Source of the DNA: Candidatus Izemoplasma sp.
GTDB taxonomy: Bacteria > Bacillota_I > Bacilli_A > Izemoplasmatales > Izemoplasmataceae
DNA: 64,000 nt
Direction of reading: 5' to 3'
Assembly (NCBI GenBank): GCA_007132465.1
Contig: SLOP01000005.1
Location: 22,115 to 86,114 of the forward strand
A program made the position numbers and the translations under genes. The notes under the pieces are model-generated. The model was not told the origin of the DNA and searched no databases. It saw only the letters and a program-made list of their open reading frames with translations. Every line of letters starts with the position of its first letter. Position 1 is the stretch's first letter. Below are positions 33,568 through 42,204 of the stretch, in pieces.

Positions 33568-35918
33568 GAGTGTCACTGAACTGGTTGCGTGACTTTGTCG
33601 AGGTGACAAAAGACATCGACACGCTTACCGACACGTTCACCTTGCACAGCATGGAAGTGGCATCAACGGAGAAACTCATCGACGCAAGCGATTTGGTGAT
33701 TGGTCACGTGCGTGCTTGTGAACCGCATCCTGATGCTGATAAACTGTTAGTGTGCGATGTGGATGTGGGCCAAGAGACGTTGACAATTGTGTGCGGTGCG
33801 CCGAATGTCGCCGCCGGACAGCACGTGATTGTAGCGCTCGAAGGCGCCACGCTCGCCGGCGGATTGCGCATCCAAAAGACAACCATCCGCGGCGTTGAAA
33901 GCCGTGGCATGATTTGCAGTTTGAGTGAACTTGGGCTGCCGATGAAATACCATCAAGAAACTGGCATTCACGTCATCGATGATGAGGTGCGTGTTGGTGA
34001 GGACGCCCGTGAGGTGCTTGGCTTGAACGACGACGTCATCGTGCTTGATTTGACGCCTAACCGAATGGATTTGCTGTCGATGCACGGGGTCGCTTACGAC
34101 GTGGCGGCGATGTTTGATACCAAACTCACCATCGCCGAACCCAAGGTAACCTACGATAAGCACACCAATCCAATGACCATTACCAGCGACACCGACGCTT
34201 GCAAGGCATATTACGGATCGGTGATTGAAAACATCACCATCAAGCCGAGCCCGTCGTGGCTGAAGGCACGTTTAATTGCGGCAGGCATTCGCCCCATCAA
34301 CAATGTCGTCGACATCACAAACTACGTGATGCTTGAAACCGGCCAGCCGCTCCATGCGTTCGACTTTGATCTTCTCAACAGTGAGATAATCGTCGTGCGA
34401 GAAGCGCGTCAAGGTGAAACGTTCACGACGCTTGATGATAAAGTCAGAACCCTTGACGCCGGCGATGTTCTAATCACCGATGGCACGCGCCCAATAGCCT
34501 TGGGCGGCGTCATGGGTGGCGCTGACACCGAGGTGCACGCCAAGACGACACGCATTTTGCTCGAGTCAGCGGCGTTTTCACCCCTTCATGTGCGACGCAC
34601 GGCGTCGCGTTTGGACGTGCGCAGTGAATCGAGCATGCGCTTTGAAAAAGGCATCGACATCGCGAAGTTACGTTTTGCGCTTGACCGCGCAAGCGAGTTG
34701 CTCATCGAACTCGCCGGGGCCACGGTCCGAAAAGACGTGGTTTACGTCGATCGCCTTGACACCTCGGAGCAAACCATAGAACTCCCCTTGAGCACCTTAG
34801 ATAAGGTGTTAGGCATTCGGTTGTCTCAAGCGCGTGTTGAAGACGTGTTGAGACGCTTGCGTTTTCGTTACACAATCAAAAACGACGTGGTCGTCATTAC
34901 CAAACCCACACGGCGGCCCGACTTTGAAAACCATCAGGACATCATTGAGGAAATCGGTCGAATTCATGGGTATGCATCGGTACCAGAAACGCTGCCACGT
35001 ACGGTCTCAGTTGGCGAGCTCACCGATAAACAACGCTTCCGTCGCGCGGTTCGTGAGACATTGCTTGGGTTGGGCCTTCACGAGGCGAAGACCTACAGCC
35101 TACGCCCCCGCGAAACCGTGCAGCGGTTTGCGGTGGATAAAAAAACACCCGTCACGGTCAAACATCCGATGAGCGAGCGTCGCGCAGCCTTACGGTTGAG
35201 CCCGCTTGGTGGGTTGATGGAGGCGGCGTCATATAACGTCGCGCGGGGTCAATCATCGGTGCATCTGTTTGAGGTCGGGCATGTGTATGCCCCCACCGGT
35301 GAGGAGGAAAAGCTTGCTGGACTTATGCACGGCGTTTATCGCCCCCGTCATTGGCAAACCACGACGGCGTTGAATTTTTACACGCTTAAGGCGGTGCTTG
35401 AGACGCTCTTTAAGCGTTTTGGTGTGTCGGTGCAATACACCCCGGCGACGCTTGAGCATTACCATCCTCATCAAGCGGCGGTGCTTGATGTTGCAGGCAC
35501 GCGCCTAGGGCACCTCGCCAAGGTGCATCCCGCCCACGCCGCCGCGCACGATCTGTCGGATGTCTATGCCTTCGAGTTGGATTTAGATGTGCTTTATGAT
35601 GCAAGAGAGCCTTCCTTACGCTACCAACCCGTGGATCGTTTTCCGGCGATTGAACGAGACATTGCCATTGTCGTAGATCGCTTGGTGCTGGCGGGCGAAG
35701 TCATCAACGCCATCGCCGACACGGGCATTGGGGCATTGCGCACCGTCAACGTGTTTGATGTGTACGAGGGAACCCCGTTGGATGACGACAAAAAATCACT
35801 CGGCATCCGCATGGTGTTTAAAGACCCTGAAGGAACGCTTCAAGCGGAGCATGTCGACCGCCGTGTTAACAGCGTGATTGAACACCTTCGCACCGTGTTT
35901 GACGCTACTCTACGATAA
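33564..35918 (+). CDS. pheT: Phenylalanyl-tRNA synthetase beta subunit
   Basis: A 784-residue subunit with the full bacterial domain set: N-terminal tRNA-binding (EMAP-like) fold (~40-150, [25 protein letters not shown]), B3/B4 editing domain that hydrolyses Tyr-tRNA-Phe (~210-375), B5 (~400-470), catalytic-like core with [16 protein letters not shown], and a C-terminal ferredoxin-like anticodon-binding domain (~690-784, [14 protein letters not shown]). Translation is coupled to pheS by ATGA. A strong terminator follows. Confidence 0.97.
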   Translation: MRVSLNWLRDFVEVTKDIDTLTDTFTLHSMEVASTEKLIDASDLVIGHVRACEPHPDADKLLVCDVDVGQETLTIVCGAPNVAAGQHVIVALEGATLAGGLRIQKTTIRGVESRGMICSLSELGLPMKYHQETGIHVIDDEVRVGEDAREVLGLNDDVIVLDLTPNRMDLLSMHGVAYDVAAMFDTKLTIAEPKVTYDKHTNPMTITSDTDACKAYYGSVIENITIKPSPSWLKARLIAAGIRPINNVVDITNYVMLETGQPLHAFDFDLLNSEIIVVREARQGETFTTLDDKVRTLDAGDVLITDGTRPIALGGVMGGADTEVHAKTTRILLESAAFSPLHVRRTASRLDVRSESSMRFEKGIDIAKLRFALDRASELLIELAGATVRKDVVYVDRLDTSEQTIELPLSTLDKVLGIRLSQARVEDVLRRLRFRYTIKNDVVVITKPTRRPDFENHQDIIEEIGRIHGYASVPETLPRTVSVGELTDKQRFRRAVRETLLGLGLHEAKTYSLRPRETVQRFAVDKKTPVTVKHPMSERRAALRLSPLGGLMEAASYNVARGQSSVHLFEVGHVYAPTGEEEKLAGLMHGVYRPRHWQTTTALNFYTLKAVLETLFKRFGVSVQYTPATLEHYHPHQAAVLDVAGTRLGHLAKVHPAHAAAHDLSDVYAFELDLDVLYDAREPSLRYQPVDRFPAIERDIAIVVDRLVLAGEVINAIADTGIGALRTVNVFDVYEGTPLDDDKKSLGIRMVFKDPEGTLQAEHVDRRVNSVIEHLRTVFDATLR

Positions 35919-35920
35919 AT

Positions 35921-35954
35921 AACCGCCGCAGAGAGACTCTGCGGCGGTTTTTTT
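35921..35954. terminator. Terminator between pheT and the MocR gene
   Basis: AACCGCCGCAGAG (35921-35933) pairs with CTCTGCGGCGGTT (35937-35949) with a 3-nt loop and seven T on the plus strand; the minus-strand exit has a weaker TTATTTAT tract. Confidence 0.93.
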
Positions 35955-37260
35955 ATGGCGTGAACAAGTGCGTTAAGGTTGGTTTGATAGCTTGATCGGC
36001 GAGCCCGCCGTAAGGGAAGAGAACGACGTTGGGCTTCTCTTCGAACGTTTTCACGTAGAGATGATGGGTTTTAGCACGACGAACAAGGTGGTCTTTGAGG
36101 GCCTTGGTTTGACAGACAAAGAGGATATGAAGATTGGACTCCAGACCGGCGATGGTGATGCCCGTAGGGATGGCAATCTCATCCAACGCCGCAAGAATCA
36201 AATCGCGTTGGCGTTTTGAGCGGCTTGAGAGGCGTTTGAGATGACGAGCGTAATGGCCTTGATGCATGTAATCGGCGAGGGCGAGCTGATCGAGTTTGGA
36301 CACGGTTTGGGCAAAGGGTTGAGTGTTTTTATAGCGGGTGGTCAGATTGGGAGGAAGAACCATGTAGCCAGTGCGCATCCCAAGCAGAAGGTTGCGAGAA
36401 AACGAGCCGATGTAAATCACATTGTGGCCGCCCGCAAGGCCCTGGATGGAAGGGATTTGGTAGGCGTTGTGACGAAAGACGTAGTTGTAGTCATCTTCAA
36501 CGATTAACGTGCCCTTAGCCTTGGCATGGTTCACAAGTCGAATGCGGTCATTGATGCTGAGGACGTCGCCGCTTGGATAGATGTTTGAAGGCGAGATGGT
36601 GATGATGTCGGGGTTGCGTTCAAGCATGTCATCGAGCGTGTCACAGGGCACGCGCGTGAAACCTAAGGTATCAAAGGCGATGGAGGCACGGTCGAAGATG
36701 GGCTTGAGGTAACCCACGGTGCGCTTCGTGGTGAGGGTAGCCAGCGTCATGAGATGATTTTGAATGCCGGCAGCGATGAGGATGTTGTCGGGCGAGGCGA
36801 CGACACCGCGTTCGTGTTCGATATGGCGCAACACAGCACGGCGCAAAGCGATTTCGCCTTCAGGTTGCGGGCCATCATACAACGTTTCGCTGGTTTGAAG
36901 CATCACGTGCTGAAACGCCTTGCGTAACGGTTCAAGACGAAAATCCTCCACCCGCTGGGCGAGGTTCTTGTAGGATTTTTTGCTCTTAAGCGGTGTGTTC
37001 ATGAGGGTGCTTGTGGATGGAAGCGACTCGGTTTTCATCACATAATAACCGCTTTTAGGTCGGCTTTGGATGTAGCCTTCAATTTGCAATTGTTGGTAGG
37101 CTTTTTCCACGGTGGTTTTCGACAAGTTGTGTTTGCGCGCAAGCTCACGAATGGAAGGCATTTTGCTGTGAGCAGGCAACGTTTTATCGAGTATGTGAGC
37201 TTTAAAATGCCGTGTGATTTGCACATATAAAGGCGTTTTCTCATTCGGGTTCAACCACAT
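35953..37260 (-). CDS. MocR/GabR-type regulator: GntR winged helix fused to an aminotransferase-like domain lacking the PLP lysine
   Basis: A 435-residue protein. The N-terminal ~75 residues are a GntR winged helix (PLYVQITRHFKAHI; MPSIRELARKHNLSKTTVEKAYQQL). A linker leads to a fold-type I aminotransferase domain as in MocR/GabR/PdxR regulators. The lysine that binds pyridoxal phosphate should lie in the motif GSFSK; here it reads GSFSRNLLLGMRTGY with arginine 289 (codon CGC at 36394-36396, minus strand). VEDDYNYVF, the PLP-ring aspartate region, is kept. The protein therefore probably cannot form the aldimine. It is divergent from ald and may regulate it. ATG 37260 is preceded by GGAG; earlier TTG/ATG codons are possible. 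Confidence 0.85.
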   Translation of the reverse strand: MWLNPNEKTPLYVQITRHFKAHILDKTLPAHSKMPSIRELARKHNLSKTTVEKAYQQLQIEGYIQSRPKSGYYVMKTESLPSTSTLMNTPLKSKKSYKNLAQRVEDFRLEPLRKAFQHVMLQTSETLYDGPQPEGEIALRRAVLRHIEHERGVVASPDNILIAAGIQNHLMTLATLTTKRTVGYLKPIFDRASIAFDTLGFTRVPCDTLDDMLERNPDIITISPSNIYPSGDVLSINDRIRLVNHAKAKGTLIVEDDYNYVFRHNAYQIPSIQGLAGGHNVIYIGSFSRNLLLGMRTGYMVLPPNLTTRYKNTQPFAQTVSKLDQLALADYMHQGHYARHLKRLSSRSKRQRDLILAALDEIAIPTGITIAGLESNLHILFVCQTKALKDHLVRRAKTHHLYVKTFEEKPNVVLFPYGGLADQAIKPTLTHLFTP

Positions 37261-37515
37261 GGTGACCATCTCCAAACTTGCAGCAACGTAAAATCAAACC
37301 ATGACACATGAACAGTATACACCGTATTTTCCGTTTTTTCCACAAACTGTTTGCGGGTCGAAATCGGCTGGTGATGATGAGGGGATGCAAACCTTGAAAC
37401 GTGGCGATTTATAGGGACTAAAAGCCCTTACATTTTTTTTCGAATATGGTTGATAAGGGCCGTGTGTTTTGTTAGAATATAAGCGTGCTTATAATACAAA
37501 TTTAGGAGGTAAGGC
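37261..37515. promoter_or_regulatory. Divergent regulatory region between the MocR-type gene and ald
   Basis: The ald promoter is TTGATA (37450-37455) and TAGAAT (37473-37478) with 17 bp between; a second TATAAT is at 37490-37495. On the minus strand TATACT (37314-37319) may be the -10 of the regulator. An inverted repeat AGGG-ACTAAAA-GCCCT (about 37418-37434) and a further AAGGGCC lie between them and are possible operator sites. No gene was seen in this stretch. Confidence 0.5.
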
Positions 37516-38625
37516 ATGAAAATAGGGGTACCTAAAGAAATCAAGAACAACGAAAACCGTGTCGGCATAACGCCGGCCGGCGTCAGTTTGCTTGTGCATC
37601 ACGGACACGATGTGTTCGTTGAAAAGACTGCCGGGCTTGGTTCAGGGATTAGCGATGAGGAGTTTGTGAGCGCGGGCGCGACCATCGTGAACAGTGCCAA
37701 AGACGCGTGGGCACAAGAGATGGTCATCAAAGTCAAAGAACCGCTTCCGAGCGAATACGACTTTTTCAGAGAAGACTTGATTATTTTCACGTATTTGCAT
37801 CTTGCGGCCGAAGAAGAACTGACCCGCCGTCTTGTTGAATCTAAATGTAAAGCCATCGCGTACGAAACCGTGCAAGTCGGCAATACATTGCCGCTTTTGC
37901 GTCCAATGAGCGAAGTTGCCGGGCGTCGTGGCACCATTGTCGCGGCCACACAGCTTGAAAAGCACCGTGGCGGACGTGGCGTGTTGCTTTCTGGCGTGCC
38001 GGGTGTGAGCCGTGGGCATGTCGTCGTCATCGGCGGTGGGGTTGCGGGAATCAGCGCTGCACGCATGGCCATCGGGCTTGGTGCACGCGTGACAATCATT
38101 GAACTAAGCGAAGACCGTATGCGTTATTTGGAAGATATTTTCGATAAACAAGTGACCGTATTGAAGTCGAATCCATTTAACATTGCCGAAGCGGTTAAAA
38201 CCGCTGACGCCGTGGTCAGCACCATCCTTATTCCTGGCGCGAAGGCAGCGAAAATCGTCACCGAAGACATGGTAAAAGCGATGCCTGAGGGAGCCGTCAT
38301 CGTCGACATTTCCATCGACCAAGGCGGTTCGGTTGAAACCATCGATCGCATCACCACCCATGACAACCCGGTGTATGAAAAACACGGCGTTATTCATTAC
38401 AGCGTCGCCAACATGCCGGGTGCCACACCACGGACTTCAACGTTCGCCTTAACCAATGCGACGATTCCCTACGCCGTGGACATTGCCAACAAAGGCTACC
38501 GCCAAGCATGCCTTGACAGCGAACCGTTGCTGCTCGGATTGAACGTTCTCAACGGGCACGTGGTTTATGAAGCGGTTGCTGAGGTGTTCGGTTACGATTA
38601 CGTCGATCCTCGCACCATGCTATAA
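37516..38625 (+). CDS. ald: Alanine dehydrogenase
   Basis: NAD-dependent enzyme interconverting L-alanine and pyruvate plus ammonia; 369 residues, standard hexameric Ald length. The N-terminal signature GVPKEIKNNENRV, lysine in IKVKEPLP, active-site histidine in TYLHLA, dinucleotide motif VIGGGVAG near residues 175-182, and active-site aspartate in VDISIDQGG are present. The segment SEVAGRRGTIVAATQLEKHRGGRG is slightly variant from the usual GRMA. Strong TTTAGGAGG ribosome-binding site. It allows alanine to serve as a carbon or nitrogen source, or pyruvate to be aminated. The divergent MocR-type protein is its likely regulator. Confidence 0.95.
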   Translation: MKIGVPKEIKNNENRVGITPAGVSLLVHHGHDVFVEKTAGLGSGISDEEFVSAGATIVNSAKDAWAQEMVIKVKEPLPSEYDFFREDLIIFTYLHLAAEEELTRRLVESKCKAIAYETVQVGNTLPLLRPMSEVAGRRGTIVAATQLEKHRGGRGVLLSGVPGVSRGHVVVIGGGVAGISAARMAIGLGARVTIIELSEDRMRYLEDIFDKQVTVLKSNPFNIAEAVKTADAVVSTILIPGAKAAKIVTEDMVKAMPEGAVIVDISIDQGGSVETIDRITTHDNPVYEKHGVIHYSVANMPGATPRTSTFALTNATIPYAVDIANKGYRQACLDSEPLLLGLNVLNGHVVYEAVAEVFGYDYVDPRTML

Positions 38626-38649
38626 AAATTACCATATCCTCCAAACGAA

Positions 38650-38678
38650 AAACGCCGTCCCTTGGGGTGGTGTTTTTC
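38650..38678 (+). terminator. Terminator after ald
   Basis: AACGCCGTCC pairs, with several G-T pairs, with GGTGGTGTT around a CTTGG loop, followed by T-rich sequence. Confidence 0.75.
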
Positions 38679-38741
38679 TTTAAACTAGGCATCACAGCGG
38701 CGTGATTTTTCGCGGTTTTACGCGCACTCGAGGGGCGGCTA

Positions 38742-38750
38742 TGATATAAT
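38742..38750 (+). promoter_or_regulatory. Extended -10 promoter of rlmN-addB-addA
   Basis: TGATATAAT at 38742-38750, just before the rlmN ribosome-binding site. Confidence 0.6.
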
Positions 38751-38767
38751 GAACGCAGGTGATTATG

Positions 38768-39796
38768 ATGAAAAACATCTTTGATGAAACCCTCGAGTCG
38801 TTGGCCGCGACGCTCGAACATGAAGGATTCAAACCGTTTGCGGCCAAGCAGATTTTCGATTGGATTTATAAAAAGCGCGTGCATGACTTTGCCCGCATGA
38901 GTAATCTTGCTAAACCGCTGCGCCAGCACCTTCTCGACCACTATATGGTTGGTCGTCTTGAGACCGTCCGACGCGTGGTGAGCGAGGATGGAACGAAGAA
39001 GTACTTGTTCGGCCTTAAAGACCACCACCTCATTGAGGCCGTGTTGATGGCACATCCCTATGGGAAGAGCCTTTGTGTGACGACGCAAGTCGGGTGTAAT
39101 ATCGGGTGTGCGTTTTGCGCTAGCGGGCTTGAAAAAAAGACCCGTGACCTAACCGTCGGCGAGATGGTAATGCAGGTGCTCGAGGTGGAATCGCTGGAAG
39201 CAGAGCGCGTCAGTCATGTCGTCATCATGGGAACCGGTGAACCGTTTGATAATTACGATAACGTCATGGCGTTTATCGATATCATCAACGCGCCCCACGG
39301 GCTCGAAATAGGCGCGCGTCATATCACCGTCTCCACCAGTGGCATCGTGCCTAACATCGATGCCTTTGCAACGCGCCCCTTGCAGGTGAACTTAGCCATC
39401 AGTTTGCACGCACCCAACGATGCCATTCGGTCAAGGTTGATGAAAATCAACCACGTGTACCCCATGGATGCGTTGCTTGAAAGCGTCAAACGATACGTTG
39501 ATGCCACCAATCGGCGCGTGACGTTTGAATACATTTTGCTCGACCATGTCAACGACGACATCGCTCACGCCGATGAGTTATCGAATCGTATCCGTGGCAT
39601 TAACGCATACGTCAACGTGATTCGTTACAATCCGGTCGGCGAGTTCGACTTTAAACCGAGTGAGGAAACGCGAGCCCGTGCTTTCTTTGATCGACTGATG
39701 AAACGCGGTATTGTGGCCACCTACCGACGCGAGCGCGGCGGCGACATCAATGCCGCCTGTGGCCAGTTGAGAATCCGCGAACAAAAGGGGAGATAA
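38768..39796 (+). CDS. rlmN: Dual-specificity 23S rRNA/tRNA adenosine C2-methyltransferase RlmN
   Basis: Radical-SAM enzyme making m2A2503 in 23S rRNA and m2A37 in some tRNAs. The 4Fe-4S/SAM motif CNIGCAFC (CxxxCxxC) is near residue 115, SAM contacts lie in GTGEPFDNYDN, and the late catalytic cysteine is in GGDINAACGQL. Two ATG codons follow AGGTGATT; 38768 has the better spacing, 38765 is possible. In Bacillus rlmN lies before prpC-prkC-rsgA; here addB-addA and an ABC exporter occupy the interval. Confidence 0.95.
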   Translation: MKNIFDETLESLAATLEHEGFKPFAAKQIFDWIYKKRVHDFARMSNLAKPLRQHLLDHYMVGRLETVRRVVSEDGTKKYLFGLKDHHLIEAVLMAHPYGKSLCVTTQVGCNIGCAFCASGLEKKTRDLTVGEMVMQVLEVESLEAERVSHVVIMGTGEPFDNYDNVMAFIDIINAPHGLEIGARHITVSTSGIVPNIDAFATRPLQVNLAISLHAPNDAIRSRLMKINHVYPMDALLESVKRYVDATNRRVTFEYILLDHVNDDIAHADELSNRIRGINAYVNVIRYNPVGEFDFKPSEETRARAFFDRLMKRGIVATYRRERGGDINAACGQLRIREQKGR

Positions 39797-39801
39797 GTGA
39801 C

Positions 39802-42204
39802 GTGAAGCTTGTTGAAGCCTTACTGAAAACCGACGACGCCATCGTCGTCAGCGACAACCGAACCAAACGCCTAGCGTTGCGTATTTTGCGCGAACGGGGC
39901 GTGTTTTGTCGTGTGCGGTTTATGACGCCACGCGATTTCATCGACGCGGCGCTCTTCCCCTTAACTGACCGAACGCTGCTGTCGATTGCTCGGACCCTCG
40001 GCCAACCGCTTGAGGTCGCTTCCCCCTGGCTTTCGTGGGTGCATGGGAATGCCGAGTCAACGACCCCTAGACTGACGACGCTTCAAACCATCAAAGCGAA
40101 CGCAAAAGCGGCGGGGTTGCTTAAGCCAGCACCTCATGCTGAGGCACTCTTTCACCGAAAAACCGTGCTTGTCGATTATGTCATGGTTGATGATAGGCTA
40201 GAAAAAGCGCTCACTTGCGCCACACACCACGGGGCGCGCATCCTAAATATCAACGAAACCCCCACGCCAAACGTCGGTGTGTGGCGAGAAGACAACGCCG
40301 ACACGGCCCTTGCCCGCGTCGCATGCGCGGTACGTCAAGCGCACGCCGAGGGCACGCCTTTAAACGCCATCAGCCTGATGGTTGCCGATCCGGTTTACGT
40401 TACCCCGGCGCGTCGATTGTTGCGTGCGTTTGGCATACCGTTTAATGATCACATCGGCACGTTGCTCGGTCACACCGACACAGCAAAACGCTTCTTAGCA
40501 GCGCTTGAAGCCTCGGACAACCCCTTGGAAACAGCGATTCATGAAGCCTACAACGCCTTAACATCAACCCGAGGCGCCACGCTTCGTGCGATTCAATCGG
40601 AAGCTGTGCGGGCACTTGATGCGTGTGATAATTTGGCCGATGCAAAGGCGTTTTTACGTTACCGCTTTGCTCGACGACGCTTGCCAAATCAAGCGTACGA
40701 TAACGCCGTGACGTTGGCCATGTTCGACCCTGAAAAGACTCGAGGCCTTAACAAACTTTATGTCCTCGGGTGTACTGAGGGAATGTTCCCCCGCTTTGCA
40801 ACCGATGATTTATTGAGTGATGATGAACGACACGCGCTTGGGTTTTGGCGTCAAAGCGAGCGAAATAATCGAATCGAACAGGCTGTGATGCGGTCGCTTG
40901 CGTATCCGGATCAGACAATCTTGAGCGTGGCGCGCGACGTCCATGGTGAAACGCATGTGCCAGCGGGCGTGTTGGCTGCGTTTGCCGATGCCGATAAGCC
41001 GGTGCTGCTTGGGCAACGCTTTAGTGACCTTTATGACACACTTAAAGGCAAAGAGGCATACGATGCATACATGATGTATGGCGCCAAAAGAGAAGAACGG
41101 CGTCTCATCACCGGTGAGCGACTCAAACAGTATAATGCGTATGACCACGCGTTTGACGGCATAAGTCAAGCGACGTTAGCCCGCTTTTTGCCAGACAAAC
41201 CGACGGTATCGTACTCGGCGCTGCAACACTTTTTCGCCTGTAAGTTTCGCTACTATGCCGACCATGTGTTAACCTTGCGACCTCGAGAAGAAAACTTTAC
41301 CCTTGATATTGGCAACTTTTTTCATCAAATCCTCGAGCAAACCACCCGCGGTGAAAACTTAGAGATAGCCCTTGAAACCGCCAAGGCCGCGCTCACAAAC
41401 GAACGATCGTACGCGGCCAAAGAACGGTTTTTCCTCGACGTAGCGTGCGCGGCTTTGCGCCGTGCGGTGCCGATTATTCATGCCCAACGAGCACGCTCAG
41501 GTTACACCATCGAAGCGACCGAGAAACGGGTGGTGCATGAAAACGATGTGGCTTACCATAAAGGGTTTATCGACCAGGTGCTCTCGCACACGACCGACGA
41601 CGTCATCGACACCGTCTTAATTGATTATAAAACAGGCAAGGCAACCCTCAATCTCCGCATGGCGTTATATGGGCTTTCAGCGCAGCTGTTATATTATGTG
41701 TGGCTCTTGATGAAAACAGAACCGGAAACACGACGCATCCAGGGTTTTTACGAACAGACTGTGTTTTATCGTCCAACAAAGCTTAAGGAAGGTGAGCGTT
41801 TGAACGAATCGCTCGAACAACACCTCGCTTGGCAAGGGTATACTGTGGAAGACGTGGCCGCGGTGTTGACGCTCGATCCCGACGTTGAAACCGGTTCATT
41901 TTTGAAAGGCGCGCGCATCACGAACCAGGGCACGCTGCACGGAAGTTTTAGAACGTTTACGCCAGAAGCCCTCGAGGCGTTGATTGGGCACCTAGAGACG
42001 TTGGTGCACGAGGCAACCACACAGATTGTTGAGGGGGATTTCACGATTGATCCAAAAACCGACGGCAAACACGATTTCAGCTGCACGCATTGCCCGTTTA
42101 ACGACGTGTGTTACAAAGACGACAGCGATTACACGGTGCTTGATGTGCCGAAAAACGACAAAGAACTGTTTGCACGGTTGCGCCAAGGGAGGGATAAACG
42201 ATGA
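39802..42204 (+). CDS. addB: AddB/RexB-type subunit of the recombination helicase-nuclease
   Basis: Partner of AddA in the RecBCD-like complex that processes double-strand ends. At 800 residues it is clearly shorter than Bacillus AddB (~1,160). No Walker A motif is found at the N-terminus (IVVSDNRTKRLAL), as in RexB proteins, so it is probably not an active helicase. The C-terminal RecB-type nuclease domain is intact: IDYKTGK near residue 608. Iron-sulphur cysteines are in FFACKFRYY and in FSCTHCPFNDVCY. GTG start five bases after rlmN, with AAAGGGGAG upstream. The stop overlaps addA (ATGA). Confidence 0.88.
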   Translation: MKLVEALLKTDDAIVVSDNRTKRLALRILRERGVFCRVRFMTPRDFIDAALFPLTDRTLLSIARTLGQPLEVASPWLSWVHGNAESTTPRLTTLQTIKANAKAAGLLKPAPHAEALFHRKTVLVDYVMVDDRLEKALTCATHHGARILNINETPTPNVGVWREDNADTALARVACAVRQAHAEGTPLNAISLMVADPVYVTPARRLLRAFGIPFNDHIGTLLGHTDTAKRFLAALEASDNPLETAIHEAYNALTSTRGATLRAIQSEAVRALDACDNLADAKAFLRYRFARRRLPNQAYDNAVTLAMFDPEKTRGLNKLYVLGCTEGMFPRFATDDLLSDDERHALGFWRQSERNNRIEQAVMRSLAYPDQTILSVARDVHGETHVPAGVLAAFADADKPVLLGQRFSDLYDTLKGKEAYDAYMMYGAKREERRLITGERLKQYNAYDHAFDGISQATLARFLPDKPTVSYSALQHFFACKFRYYADHVLTLRPREENFTLDIGNFFHQILEQTTRGENLEIALETAKAALTNERSYAAKERFFLDVACAALRRAVPIIHAQRARSGYTIEATEKRVVHENDVAYHKGFIDQVLSHTTDDVIDTVLIDYKTGKATLNLRMALYGLSAQLLYYVWLLMKTEPETRRIQGFYEQTVFYRPTKLKEGERLNESLEQHLAWQGYTVEDVAAVLTLDPDVETGSFLKGARITNQGTLHGSFRTFTPEALEALIGHLETLVHEATTQIVEGDFTIDPKTDGKHDFSCTHCPFNDVCYKDDSDYTVLDVPKNDKELFARLRQGRDKR

